Positions 1 through 6,725 of a stretch of DNA of 64,000 nt are shown in pieces. The DNA lies in NCBI RefSeq assembly GCF_030866785.1, contig NZ_CP133018.1, positions 1,550,001 through 1,614,000 on the forward strand, written 5' to 3'. Origin of the DNA: Agromyces protaetiae (GTDB lineage Bacteria > Actinomycetota > Actinomycetes > Actinomycetales > Microbacteriaceae). Within the stretch, counting starts at the first letter, position 1. Each line of letters begins with the position of its first letter. Below the pieces are notes generated by a model that was not told the DNA's origin, searched no databases, and saw only the letters and a list, made by a program, of their open reading frames with translations. The position numbers were made by a program, and so were the translations under genes.

Positions 1-2
1 TG

Positions 3-386
3 AACAACCCCGAGGCCCGCACGCTCGTGGTGACGCCCTACGACAAGAGTGCGCTCAAGGACATCGAGCAGGCGATCCGCGACACGCCGAACCTCGGCGC
101 GAACCCCACGAACGATGGCAACATCGTTCGCGTCACGCTGCCCGAGCTCACCGAGGAGCGCCGCAAAGAGTTCGTGAAGCTCGTCAAGTCGAAGGCCGAG
201 GACGCCAGGGTGTCCGTGCGCAACATCCGGCGCAAGGCGAAAGACGACCTCGACGCGCTGAAGGGCGAGGTCGGCGACGACGAGGTGGCGCGCGGCGAGA
301 AGGAGCTCGAGCAGGTCACGAAGGCGCACGTCGACCAGATCGACGATGCGCTGAAGCGCAAGGAAGCCGAGCTTCTCGAAGTCTGA
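3..386 (+). CDS. frr: Ribosome recycling factor, C-terminal part (partial)
   Basis: Ribosome recycling factor splits the post-termination 70S complex together with EF-G. The gene enters the window from the left: 127 codons are visible out of a usual length near 185. The reading frame opens with [14 protein letters not shown], the conserved RRF core, followed by [20 protein letters not shown] and a long charged helical segment ending KEAELLEV. The last part corresponds to the end of domain II and the return into the three-helix domain I. It is followed after 24 bp by cdsA, the classical bacterial order (pyrH-frr-cdsA), so co-transcription is likely. The start codon lies outside the window. Confidence 0.97.
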   Translation, partial: NNPEARTLVVTPYDKSALKDIEQAIRDTPNLGANPTNDGNIVRVTLPELTEERRKEFVKLVKSKAEDARVSVRNIRRKAKDDLDALKGEVGDDEVARGEKELEQVTKAHVDQIDDALKRKEAELLEV

Positions 387-410
387 GACCGGTTGAGACG
401 AGGGCGGGCG

Positions 411-1403
411 ATGTCAGGCGTCCCAGATGAAGAGCGGACGGATGCCTCGCGGCCGGACCGCTCCTCGCGCGCGGAGTTCCGCGCGCAGGTGCACGCCCGG
501 CGCGCCGAGTTCGAGCGTCAGTTCGAGGCGGGCAAGGCGCAGTTCGACCAAGCCCAAGAGAAGATCAAGGCGCGTACCGGGCGCAATCTGATCCTCGCGA
601 TCCTGATCGGCGTCGCGGCGGGCGCCTTGCTGCTGCTGAGCCTGCTCGTGCTCAAAGAGCTCTTCATGGTCTTCGTGGTGGTGCTCGTGGCCTTCGCGAG
701 CATCGAGCTCGTGCAGGCGCTCCGCAAGGGCGACATCGCGGTTCCGATCGTGCCGACGGTCGCGGTGGCGGTGGTGACCGTGCCGGTCTCCTACTACCTC
801 GGCGCGGGCGGGCAGCTGCTCGCCGTGCTCGGCGGCATTCTGCTCGTGTGGGTCTGGCGTCTCGTCGCGGTGCTCGTGTCCCCGGCCGCGCGTCGCGGGA
901 GCCGATCGCTCCTCCGCGACCTCGGGGCCGGTGCGTTCGTCCAGGGGTACGTGACATTGCTCGCCTCGTTCGCCGTGGTGCTCACCGCCGCCGACGGCGG
1001 CGAGTGGTGGACGCTCGCGTTCATCATCACGGCCGTGGCGGCCGACACGGGCGCATATGCGTTCGGGCTCATGTTCGGCAAACACCCGATGGCGCCGGTG
1101 ATCAGCCCCAAGAAGACCTGGGAAGGGTTTGCGGGCGCGGCGGGGGCCAGCCTCCTGGCGGGCGTGCTGCTCGCGCTCTTCATGCTCGGCGAGCCGTGGT
1201 GGTTCGGACTGATCTTCGGTGCGGCCATCCTGCTGAGCGCGACGCTCGGCGACCTGGCGGAGTCGCTCATCAAGCGTGACCTCGGCATCAAGGACATGAG
1301 CTCGTGGCTCCCGGGGCATGGTGGCTTCCTCGACCGCCTCGACTCGATCCTGCCGTCGGCGGCGGTCGCGTTCATCGCCTTCAGCGTGTTCGGCGGCGCG
1401 TGA
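411..1403 (+). CDS. cdsA: Phosphatidate cytidylyltransferase
   Basis: Makes CDP-diacylglycerol from phosphatidate and CTP, the branch-point step of phospholipid synthesis, in the cytoplasmic membrane. About 45 hydrophilic residues precede multiple membrane segments. The family signature is near residues 287-311: KRDLGIKDMSSWLPGHGG then FLDRLDS, with the conserved K-D, H-G-G and D-R-x-D residues all present. I chose ATG 411 because GAGACGAGGG lies just upstream; an in-frame TTG at 393 is possible but has no ribosome-binding site. The length of 330 residues is slightly long for the family because of the N-terminal tail. The stop overlaps the next start as GTGA. Confidence 0.95.
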   Translation: MSGVPDEERTDASRPDRSSRAEFRAQVHARRAEFERQFEAGKAQFDQAQEKIKARTGRNLILAILIGVAAGALLLLSLLVLKELFMVFVVVLVAFASIELVQALRKGDIAVPIVPTVAVAVVTVPVSYYLGAGGQLLAVLGGILLVWVWRLVAVLVSPAARRGSRSLLRDLGAGAFVQGYVTLLASFAVVLTAADGGEWWTLAFIITAVAADTGAYAFGLMFGKHPMAPVISPKKTWEGFAGAAGASLLAGVLLALFMLGEPWWFGLIFGAAILLSATLGDLAESLIKRDLGIKDMSSWLPGHGGFLDRLDSILPSAAVAFIAFSVFGGA

Positions 1404-1972
1404 GCGATACTGGATCGGTGGATTCCACCTTCCCCCGCGCGCGCAAGCCCCAGCCCGGCTACAACACCGCCCAGGTCGAGGCCTTCCTCCAGGTCGCGAG
1501 ACGTGCATATGACGGCAAGCCCGCGGCCGACGACCCGCCGATGACCGCAGAGCGGATCAGGCTCACGGCGTTCCCCATGCAGAAGGGTGGCTACTCGACC
1601 GCGCACGTCGACGCCGCCCTCGAACGCCTGGAGGACGCGTTCGCTGCGAAGGAGCGGCAGATCGCCGCCCGGTTGCACGGCGACGAGGCCTGGCTCAGTG
1701 AGGCACGGACGACGGCGCAGGTCGTGTCGAACCGGCTCGCGCGCCCGGAGGCGCAGCGGTTCGACCGGGTGAGCCCGCTCGTGCTCGGGTACAACGTCAA
1801 AGAGGTCGACAAGTTCGCCGAGCGGCTCACCAGGTACTTCAGCGACGGCTGGCCGATCAGCGTCGACGACGTGCGCACCGTGACGTTCCGCGCGCAGCGC
1901 GGAGGCTACCGTGAGGCCCAGGTCGACCTCGTGCTGGATGCGGTGGTCGACGTCATGCTCGCGGTCCGGTGA
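1400..1972 (+). CDS. DivIVA-repeat protein
   Basis: A 190-residue soluble protein carrying four copies of the short DivIVA-type motif (G-Y-x3-x-V-D/E): PQPGYNTAQVEAFL near residue 17, QKGGYSTAHVDAAL near 60, VLGYNVKEVDKF near 128 and QRGGYREAQVDLVL near 165. In DivIVA this motif sits in the membrane-binding N-terminal domain; here four copies are strung together with short linkers and no long coiled coil. GTG 1400 overlaps the cdsA stop (GTGA), which implies translational coupling; GTG 1418 is an alternative. A role at the cell pole or septum is inferred only from the motif. Confidence 0.8.
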   Translation: MSDTGSVDSTFPRARKPQPGYNTAQVEAFLQVARRAYDGKPAADDPPMTAERIRLTAFPMQKGGYSTAHVDAALERLEDAFAAKERQIAARLHGDEAWLSEARTTAQVVSNRLARPEAQRFDRVSPLVLGYNVKEVDKFAERLTRYFSDGWPISVDDVRTVTFRAQRGGYREAQVDLVLDAVVDVMLAVR

Positions 1973-2009
1973 GGCGGCGGGTTCGTTCGACCCGGGGAGT
2001 GCCCTCCGC

Positions 2010-2015
2010 TAGACT
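2010..2015 (+). promoter_or_regulatory. -10 hexamer TAGACT for the lysozyme-like gene
   Basis: TAGACT lies 9 nt before GTG 2025 and only 3 nt before GTG 2019. No Shine-Dalgarno sequence is visible. The spacing supports a near-leaderless mRNA starting at or just before 2025. Confidence 0.55.
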
Positions 2016-2024
2016 CGGGTGATC

Positions 2025-2729
2025 GTGGGTAGGCATTCGGATTCGTCGGCGCAGCATGCGCAGCAGGTCGGCCGTCACCCCGTGGTCTCCCGCCCGCAGG
2101 CTGAGCGCTCCGTTCGGCCCGTCGGCCGCGTGAAGCAGGCCCTCACGTTCGGGTTCGCGTTCAGCGCGGCCTTCAGCTTCCTGCTCGTGAACATCGCCGA
2201 CCCGTCGATGGTCGCGACCGCCTCGTCCGAATACGCCCAGCCGGCCGATCGGTTCGGCGGCGCCGCCGCACAGGGGGTCGACGTGTCGAGCGACTTCGAG
2301 ATGTCGGTCGCGCGCGAGAGCTACCACGTGATCGAGAAGCCGCCGGAGCCGCCGCCACCACCCGCGCCCGCGCCGGGCTCGACCTCGTCCGACTCGGGCT
2401 GGGCGCCGCCCGCGATCACGCCCGACCCCGGCTCGGCCCAGGCGTACGCGGCCGGCGCGGTCGCCGCGCGCGGCTGGCCCGCCTCGGAGTTCGACTGCCT
2501 GTACGCCCTCTGGGCGAAGGAGTCCGGCTGGCGGGTCAACGCCCATAATGCGTCGAGCGGCGCCTATGGCATCCCGCAGTCGCTGCCGGGCTCGAAGATG
2601 GCGTCGGCGGGGGCCGACTGGGAGACGAACGCGGCCACGCAGATCGAATGGGGCCTCGGTTACATCCAGGGTCGCTATCAGACGCCGTGCGGGGCGTGGG
2701 CCAAGTCCCAGGCCTCCGGCTGGTACTGA
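2025..2729 (+). CDS. Exported lytic-transglycosylase-like (lysozyme-fold) protein
   Basis: Probable cell-wall hydrolase of the small actinobacterial lysozyme-like type. Residues about 38-58 form one hydrophobic segment (QALTFGFAFSAAFSFLLVNI), a signal peptide or anchor after a basic stretch. A proline-rich linker (residues about 105-120) leads to the C-terminal domain LYALWAKESGWRVNAHNASS followed by GAYGIPQSLPG. The Glu of AKESGW (near residue 165) is the expected catalytic acid and the GAYGIPQ segment is the substrate-groove motif. GTG 2025 was chosen from the -10 spacing; GTG 2019 is possible. The exact cleavage activity cannot be told from sequence. Confidence 0.85.
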   Translation: MGRHSDSSAQHAQQVGRHPVVSRPQAERSVRPVGRVKQALTFGFAFSAAFSFLLVNIADPSMVATASSEYAQPADRFGGAAAQGVDVSSDFEMSVARESYHVIEKPPEPPPPPAPAPGSTSSDSGWAPPAITPDPGSAQAYAAGAVAARGWPASEFDCLYALWAKESGWRVNAHNASSGAYGIPQSLPGSKMASAGADWETNAATQIEWGLGYIQGRYQTPCGAWAKSQASGWY

Positions 2730-2738
2730 ACGGCGCCC

Positions 2739-2744
2739 TAGACT
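2739..2744 (+). promoter_or_regulatory. Leaderless promoter -10 (TAGACT)
   Basis: TAGACT ends 6 nt before ATG 2751, with no Shine-Dalgarno sequence between; transcription should start on or next to the start codon. Confidence 0.6.
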
Positions 2745-2750
2745 GGCACG

Positions 2751-3059
2751 ATGGCGCCGTCGAACCGAGCTCGCGGCCGTGCCGCGAAGGCACGGGCGGG
2801 GCACCCCGAGCTGGATGTCGAGCGGCTGACCGCCGGCTGGCGCCGCTCAGAGGTCCGCGCGGGCCGTGAATGGAATGTGCAGCCGGTGTCCGAGCGCCAG
2901 GCGACGAAAGCGTACATCTGCCCCGGGTGCGGCCAAGACGTCGCTCCCGGCACGGCGCACCTGGTCACCTGGCGGGCCGACGGCGTGCTCGGCGATGCTG
3001 CCGACCTCGCAGCGCGCCGGCACTGGCACACGCACTGCTGGAGGATGGGAGCCCCGTGA
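2751..3059 (+). CDS. Conserved small protein with a putative zinc site
   Basis: A 102-residue basic protein with no family I can name for certain. The N-terminal half is rich in Arg and Lys; the C-terminal half has C57-x2-C60 (YICPGCGQDV), H70, then H93, H95 and C96 (HWHTHCW), a spacing that would suit one zinc ion. Similar actinobacterial proteins are often labelled ATP/GTP-binding, but no P-loop is visible here. It overlaps the next gene by 4 nt (GTGA), so the two are probably translated together. A nucleic-acid or regulatory role is only a guess. Confidence 0.75.
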   Translation: MAPSNRARGRAAKARAGHPELDVERLTAGWRRSEVRAGREWNVQPVSERQATKAYICPGCGQDVAPGTAHLVTWRADGVLGDAADLAARRHWHTHCWRMGAP

Positions 3060-3787
3060 GCGCAGCCGAACCGACCGAGATCCGCGCGGGCGTCGAACTG
3101 CCCGCGGTGCGCGAAGACGTCGAGCTGCGGACCGACGACGGGCTCACCCTCGTCGGTGAGCTCGCCGTGCCGGCCGACCGGTCTCCGGTCGCCACGCTCG
3201 TCACGCTGCACCCGCTCCCGACGGCCGGCGGGTTCATGGACTCCCACGTCCTGCGGAAGGCGGCGGCGCGCCTGCCGGCGCTCGCCGGGCTCGCCGTCTT
3301 GCGGTTCAACACCCGCGGCACCACGTCGCCCCGCGGCACGAGCGAGGGTGAGTTCGGCGACGGGGTCGGCGAGCGGGCGGATGTCTCGGCGGCGATGCGG
3401 TTCGTGCGTGAGCGAGGCCTGCCCAAGCCGTGGCTCGTCGGCTGGTCGTTCGGCACGGAGCTGGCGCTGAAGCACGGGCTCGAACACGAGATCGAAGGTG
3501 TGATCCTGCTTTCGCCGCCGCTCCGCCGGACCTCCGACGCCGAGCTCGCGCGCTGGAACGACGTGGACGTGCCGGTCATCGCCCTGATCCCCGAGCACGA
3601 CGACTTCCTGCGGCCGGCCGAGGCCGCGACGCGGTTCGCGGCGGTGCCGCACGTGCGCGTCGTGCCGGTCGACGGCGCGAAGCATCTCTGGGTCGGCGAG
3701 CAGCAGACCCGCCGGGTGCTCGACGAGATCGTCGGCGCGGTCGCGCCGGAGGCGTTGCCGCTGCCGACGCACTGGCCGGTCGGCTGA
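3056..3787 (+). CDS. Alpha/beta hydrolase
   Basis: A 243-residue serine hydrolase of the compact dienelactone-hydrolase/YheT-like kind with no lid domain. The nucleophile elbow is GWSFG (Ser near residue 130), the acid is in PEHDDFLRP (near 180) and the base in GAKHLW (near 209), the normal order. HPLPTAGGFMDS near residue 60 supplies the oxyanion region. The substrate cannot be predicted. GTG 3056 overlaps the stop of the upstream zinc-site gene. It converges on the AI-2E permease gene with a 25-bp gap that contains no convincing hairpin. Confidence 0.88.
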   Translation: MSAAEPTEIRAGVELPAVREDVELRTDDGLTLVGELAVPADRSPVATLVTLHPLPTAGGFMDSHVLRKAAARLPALAGLAVLRFNTRGTTSPRGTSEGEFGDGVGERADVSAAMRFVRERGLPKPWLVGWSFGTELALKHGLEHEIEGVILLSPPLRRTSDAELARWNDVDVPVIALIPEHDDFLRPAEAATRFAAVPHVRVVPVDGAKHLWVGEQQTRRVLDEIVGAVAPEALPLPTHWPVG

Positions 3788-3812
3788 CGTCTCGGGGCGC
3801 GAATACGCCGCG

Positions 3813-4880
3813 TCAGCGCTCGTTCTGACGCGGGATCACGACCTGCTTGATGATGAGCAGGATCGAGGCGGCGACCGGGATGGCGATCAGCGCTCCGAGG
3901 ATGCCGAGGAGGGAGCCGCCCGCGAGCGCGGCGACGACCACGAGCGCTCCCGGCACTTTCACGGCGCGGTTCATGATGCGCGGTGAGAGCACGTATGCCT
4001 CGATCTGCATGTAGATCAGGTAGTAGATGGCGGCGACGAGCGCGGTCAGCGGCGAGCCGAGCCCAGGCAGGAGGCAGACCAGCACGATGATCACCGAGCC
4101 GCTCAACGTGCCGACGAGCGGCACCAGCGAGAACACGAAGGCGAGGAAGGCCAGGACCGCCGGGAACGGGGCGCGGATCGCCGAGAGGAAGATGAAGCTC
4201 AGCACGCCATTGATCGCCGCGAGCGAGGCCTGTCCGATGACGTACCGGCCGACTGACTCCGTGATCTGATCGGTGAGGTCGGCGAACCGGGCGCGGCGTG
4301 ACGCCGGCACGAGCTGGTACACGCCGCGCTTCATGGTGTTCAGGGAGGCCGTGAAGTACAGCGTGAGGATCACGACGACGACGACCGCGAACAGGCCGCC
4401 GCCGATCGCGAGTGCGACCTGCCAGACGCCGCCGGCGAGCTCGCTCACCTTGTCGGGGTTGGAGACGAACTCGACGATCGCGCCGGAGACGTAGTCGTAG
4501 ACCGTTCGGACGTCGAGCGACGGGAACTGTTCCTGCAACTGGTCGAGCCAGTCGGCCGTGCTGCTGAAGCGCGTGAAGATCGCCGGCAGCTCCTCGACCA
4601 GCTGACTGACCTGGTCGACGATGATCGGCACCACGGCGAGCACCAGGGCGGCGACCACCGCGCCGACGCCGGCGATCACGATGAGGATGGCCGCCCAACG
4701 GGGCAGCCGTCGCCGTTCGAGCCAGACGACGGCCGGCTCGAGTCCGAGCGCGAGAAACAGCGCGGCACCGACGTACGTGATGATGGTCGACAGGCTCGCC
4801 ACGGAGTAGAGGATGAGCGCGCCCACGCCGATGCCGAGCGTGCCGACCAGCCCGAGCCGGAAGGCGTTCTGAATCTTCAC
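3813..4880 (-). CDS. AI-2E family (PerM/YdiK-like) membrane transporter
   Basis: A 355-residue polytopic membrane protein of the AI-2E transporter superfamily, whose members export small molecules or ions; the true substrate is unknown. Two hydrophobic segments at the N-terminus (LGLVGTLGIGVGALILYSVA, then LSTIITYVGAALFLALG) lead to a soluble amphipathic region around residues 75-160. A membrane-rich C-terminal half contains the family-typical PFPAVLAFLAFVFSLVPLVG and a late GALIAIPVAASILLIIKQVV. It starts with GTG and follows the coiled-coil gene by 19 bp on the same strand, so the two probably share a transcript. Confidence 0.9.
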   Translation of the reverse strand: MKIQNAFRLGLVGTLGIGVGALILYSVASLSTIITYVGAALFLALGLEPAVVWLERRRLPRWAAILIVIAGVGAVVAALVLAVVPIIVDQVSQLVEELPAIFTRFSSTADWLDQLQEQFPSLDVRTVYDYVSGAIVEFVSNPDKVSELAGGVWQVALAIGGGLFAVVVVVILTLYFTASLNTMKRGVYQLVPASRRARFADLTDQITESVGRYVIGQASLAAINGVLSFIFLSAIRAPFPAVLAFLAFVFSLVPLVGTLSGSVIIVLVCLLPGLGSPLTALVAAIYYLIYMQIEAYVLSPRIMNRAVKVPGALVVVAALAGGSLLGILGALIAIPVAASILLIIKQVVIPRQNER

Positions 4881-4899
4881 CCGTCGTCGCTTCCGCCGG

Positions 4900-6516
4900 C
4901 TACTTGCGGAGTTCGCCGGTGGCCTGCTCGGCCTGCGTCAGCACGCCGCGGAGTCCTTCGAAGTAGCCGGCCACCGCATCGCGTTCGATGCGGATCTGCG
5001 AGAGGCGTTCTTCCGCGTCGGCGACGAGGGCGCGACTGCGCTCGTCGGCGTCGGCGACGAGCTTCCGCGCCTGCGCGTGCGCCTCGGCGATTCGCTCGGT
5101 CGCCTCTTCGTCGGCCCGGTCGCGGAGCTCGGCGATCTCGGTGCGCAGGTGCGCCTCGAGCCGCTCGCTCTCCGCCCTGGCCTCGGACGTGCGGGCGACG
5201 GCTTCGGCGAGCTCGGCGTTCGCCTCGTCGAGGAAGCCCTGCGTCTCCGCGGCAGCCGCGCGGTGACGCTCGAGGAGCTCCTGCTCGGCTTCGTCGCGGC
5301 GTGTGGCGAGCTCGGCGTCGAGGTCGATGCGCGCCTGCTCGATCTCGCGGCGCATGCGGTTCACCTCGTGCGTCGTCTTCTTCCGCATCGAGGTCAGCTG
5401 GTTGTCGAGGTCGATGCGCGCCTGCTGGGCCTCGGCCTCGAAATCGGCCCGCGATTGCTCCTGCTCCAGCGCGAGGTCGGCACGGACCTGGTCGAGGTCG
5501 GCGTCGTGCTTCGCGCGGAGCCGGTCGAGTTCGTGCGCGAGCTTGAGCTTGGCGTTCTCGTGATCGCGTTCGAGGTCGACCTGTGCCTGCTCGCGCTCTT
5601 CGACGAGCTTGGCGCGGCCGGCGGCGAGTTCCCGCTCGAGGTCGGCGCGGGCCTGTTCGAGCTCGTGTTCGAGACGCGTGCGGCGTTCTTCGATCTCCGC
5701 CTCGATGGCGGCGCGCGCTTCGGCGTTCTCGCGCGCGAGGTCGAGGCGTGCCTGCTCGGTCTCTTTGGCGAGGTCGATGCGTGCCTGCTCGCTCTCCCGG
5801 GCGAGCTCCGCGCGGGCCTGGTCGAGTTCGACCGCGACCTCGGCCCTGGTCTGCTCGGTCTCCTGCTGGAGGCCGGCGGCCGTGGCGTGCGCCTCGTTCG
5901 CCTCGGATTTCGCATCCGCGAGCGTCTGGCCGGCCCGGCGCTCGGCATCGGCGAGCGTCGCCGCGGCCTCCCGGTTCGCGCTGCTCCTGAGCTCGGCGGA
6001 CTCGGTCGACGCCGCCGCACGGATCGCGGCGGCGTCGCGCTCGGCATCCTGCCGCAGCTGCTCGCTCGTGTCGTGTGCGCGGGCCACCATGTCGTCGGCC
6101 TCGGCGCGCGCGTTCTCGAGCGTGCGCGCGGCCTGGGTGCGGGACTCGCGGATCGTTCGCTCCGAGAACTCCTGTGCGTCGCTTCGGAGCAGGTGGGCTT
6201 CGTCTTCGGCGGTGCGGCGCAGCTTCTCGGCGTCGATGTCCGCCTGCGCGATGAGGCGCGTGGATTGTTCTTCGGCGACGCGCAGCGTGTTCTCGAGCTT
6301 GGTGCCGAGACCCGAGAAGGTCGGGCTGCCGACCTCTTCGAGCTCGGCGGTCAGTTCGTCGATCCGGGCGAGGAGCCGCTTGTTCTCCTTGCCGAGCTCG
6401 GCCCCGCTGGTGTTCGCGGTGATCAGGTCGCGGCGCAGGCCGTTGATGGCCCGCTCCACCTCGTCCTTGTCGTACCCGCGGAACACCTGGGTGAACTCGG
6501 CATCTTCGGCGGCCAT
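4900..6516 (-). CDS. Scy/FilP/DivIVA-like long coiled-coil protein with hendecad repeats
   Basis: A 538-residue, almost wholly helical protein. The N-terminus has a DivIVA-type motif (FTQVFRGYDKDEVERAI) and then coiled coil to the end, with no membrane segment. From residue 221 to 385 the sequence runs in 15 uninterrupted 11-residue units such as EQARIDLAKET, EQARLDLAREN and DQVRADLALEQ. After a 7-residue step at 386-392 it resumes with EQARIDLDAEL. This hendecad register recalls the cytoskeletal polar-growth proteins Scy and FilP of Streptomyces. SD GGAGGAAG precedes ATG 6516. A cytoskeletal or polar scaffold role is inferred from architecture. Confidence 0.85.
   Translation of the reverse strand: MAAEDAEFTQVFRGYDKDEVERAINGLRRDLITANTSGAELGKENKRLLARIDELTAELEEVGSPTFSGLGTKLENTLRVAEEQSTRLIAQADIDAEKLRRTAEDEAHLLRSDAQEFSERTIRESRTQAARTLENARAEADDMVARAHDTSEQLRQDAERDAAAIRAAASTESAELRSSANREAAATLADAERRAGQTLADAKSEANEAHATAAGLQQETEQTRAEVAVELDQARAELARESEQARIDLAKETEQARLDLARENAEARAAIEAEIEERRTRLEHELEQARADLERELAAGRAKLVEEREQAQVDLERDHENAKLKLAHELDRLRAKHDADLDQVRADLALEQEQSRADFEAEAQQARIDLDNQLTSMRKKTTHEVNRMRREIEQARIDLDAELATRRDEAEQELLERHRAAAAETQGFLDEANAELAEAVARTSEARAESERLEAHLRTEIAELRDRADEEATERIAEAHAQARKLVADADERSRALVADAEERLSQIRIERDAVAGYFEGLRGVLTQAEQATGELRK
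5362..5856 (-). repeat. 15 x 33-bp in-frame repeat encoding hendecads
   Basis: On the minus strand the coding sequence repeats with a 33-bp period. Each unit encodes the pattern E-Q-A-R-x-(D/E)-L-x-x-E-x. Fifteen units are consecutive without gaps; four more follow after a 7-codon phase step. The DNA units are diverged, so this is an old amplification kept by selection rather than a fresh slippage tract. Confidence 0.85.
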
Positions 6517-6567
6517 ACTTCCTCCGGATCACTTCCGCGGCTCGGGGTGGCGTGGCGGATTCGTCTC

Positions 6568-6573
6568 ATTGTA
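6568..6573 (-). promoter_or_regulatory. -10 TACAAT for the coiled-coil gene
   Basis: TACAAT on the minus strand lies about 50 nt before ATG 6516, leaving a leader of roughly 45 nt that carries the strong SD GGAGGAAG. No clear -35 is visible. It is divergent from the promoter of the 6726 gene. Confidence 0.45.
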
Positions 6574-6673
6574 CGGCGCGACGGTCCAGCCGCAGAGCGG
6601 CTGGGGCTCGCCCTGAACCGTGCGTTCGTATACGTTTCCAGGGAGTCTTCGGGACGCTCTCAGATACGCCCGA

Positions 6674-6679
6674 TAGTCT
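6674..6679 (+). promoter_or_regulatory. -10 TAGTCT for the membrane protein gene at 6726
   Basis: TAGTCT lies 46 nt before TTG 6726, and the predicted leader carries GGAGG. A perfect CGTATACG palindrome is found at 6627-6634, between the two divergent promoters. Confidence 0.45.
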
Positions 6680-6725
6680 GCAATGTCTTTGTCCCGACGC
6701 CGCGTCCGCGGTACTGGAGGTGCTT

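Noticed and set aside
414..1508. Long minus-strand frames opposite cdsA and most other large genes
   Set aside because: Compositions are dominated by Arg, His, Pro and Gly, as expected for antisense frames in 70 percent GC DNA; none shows a recognisable domain.
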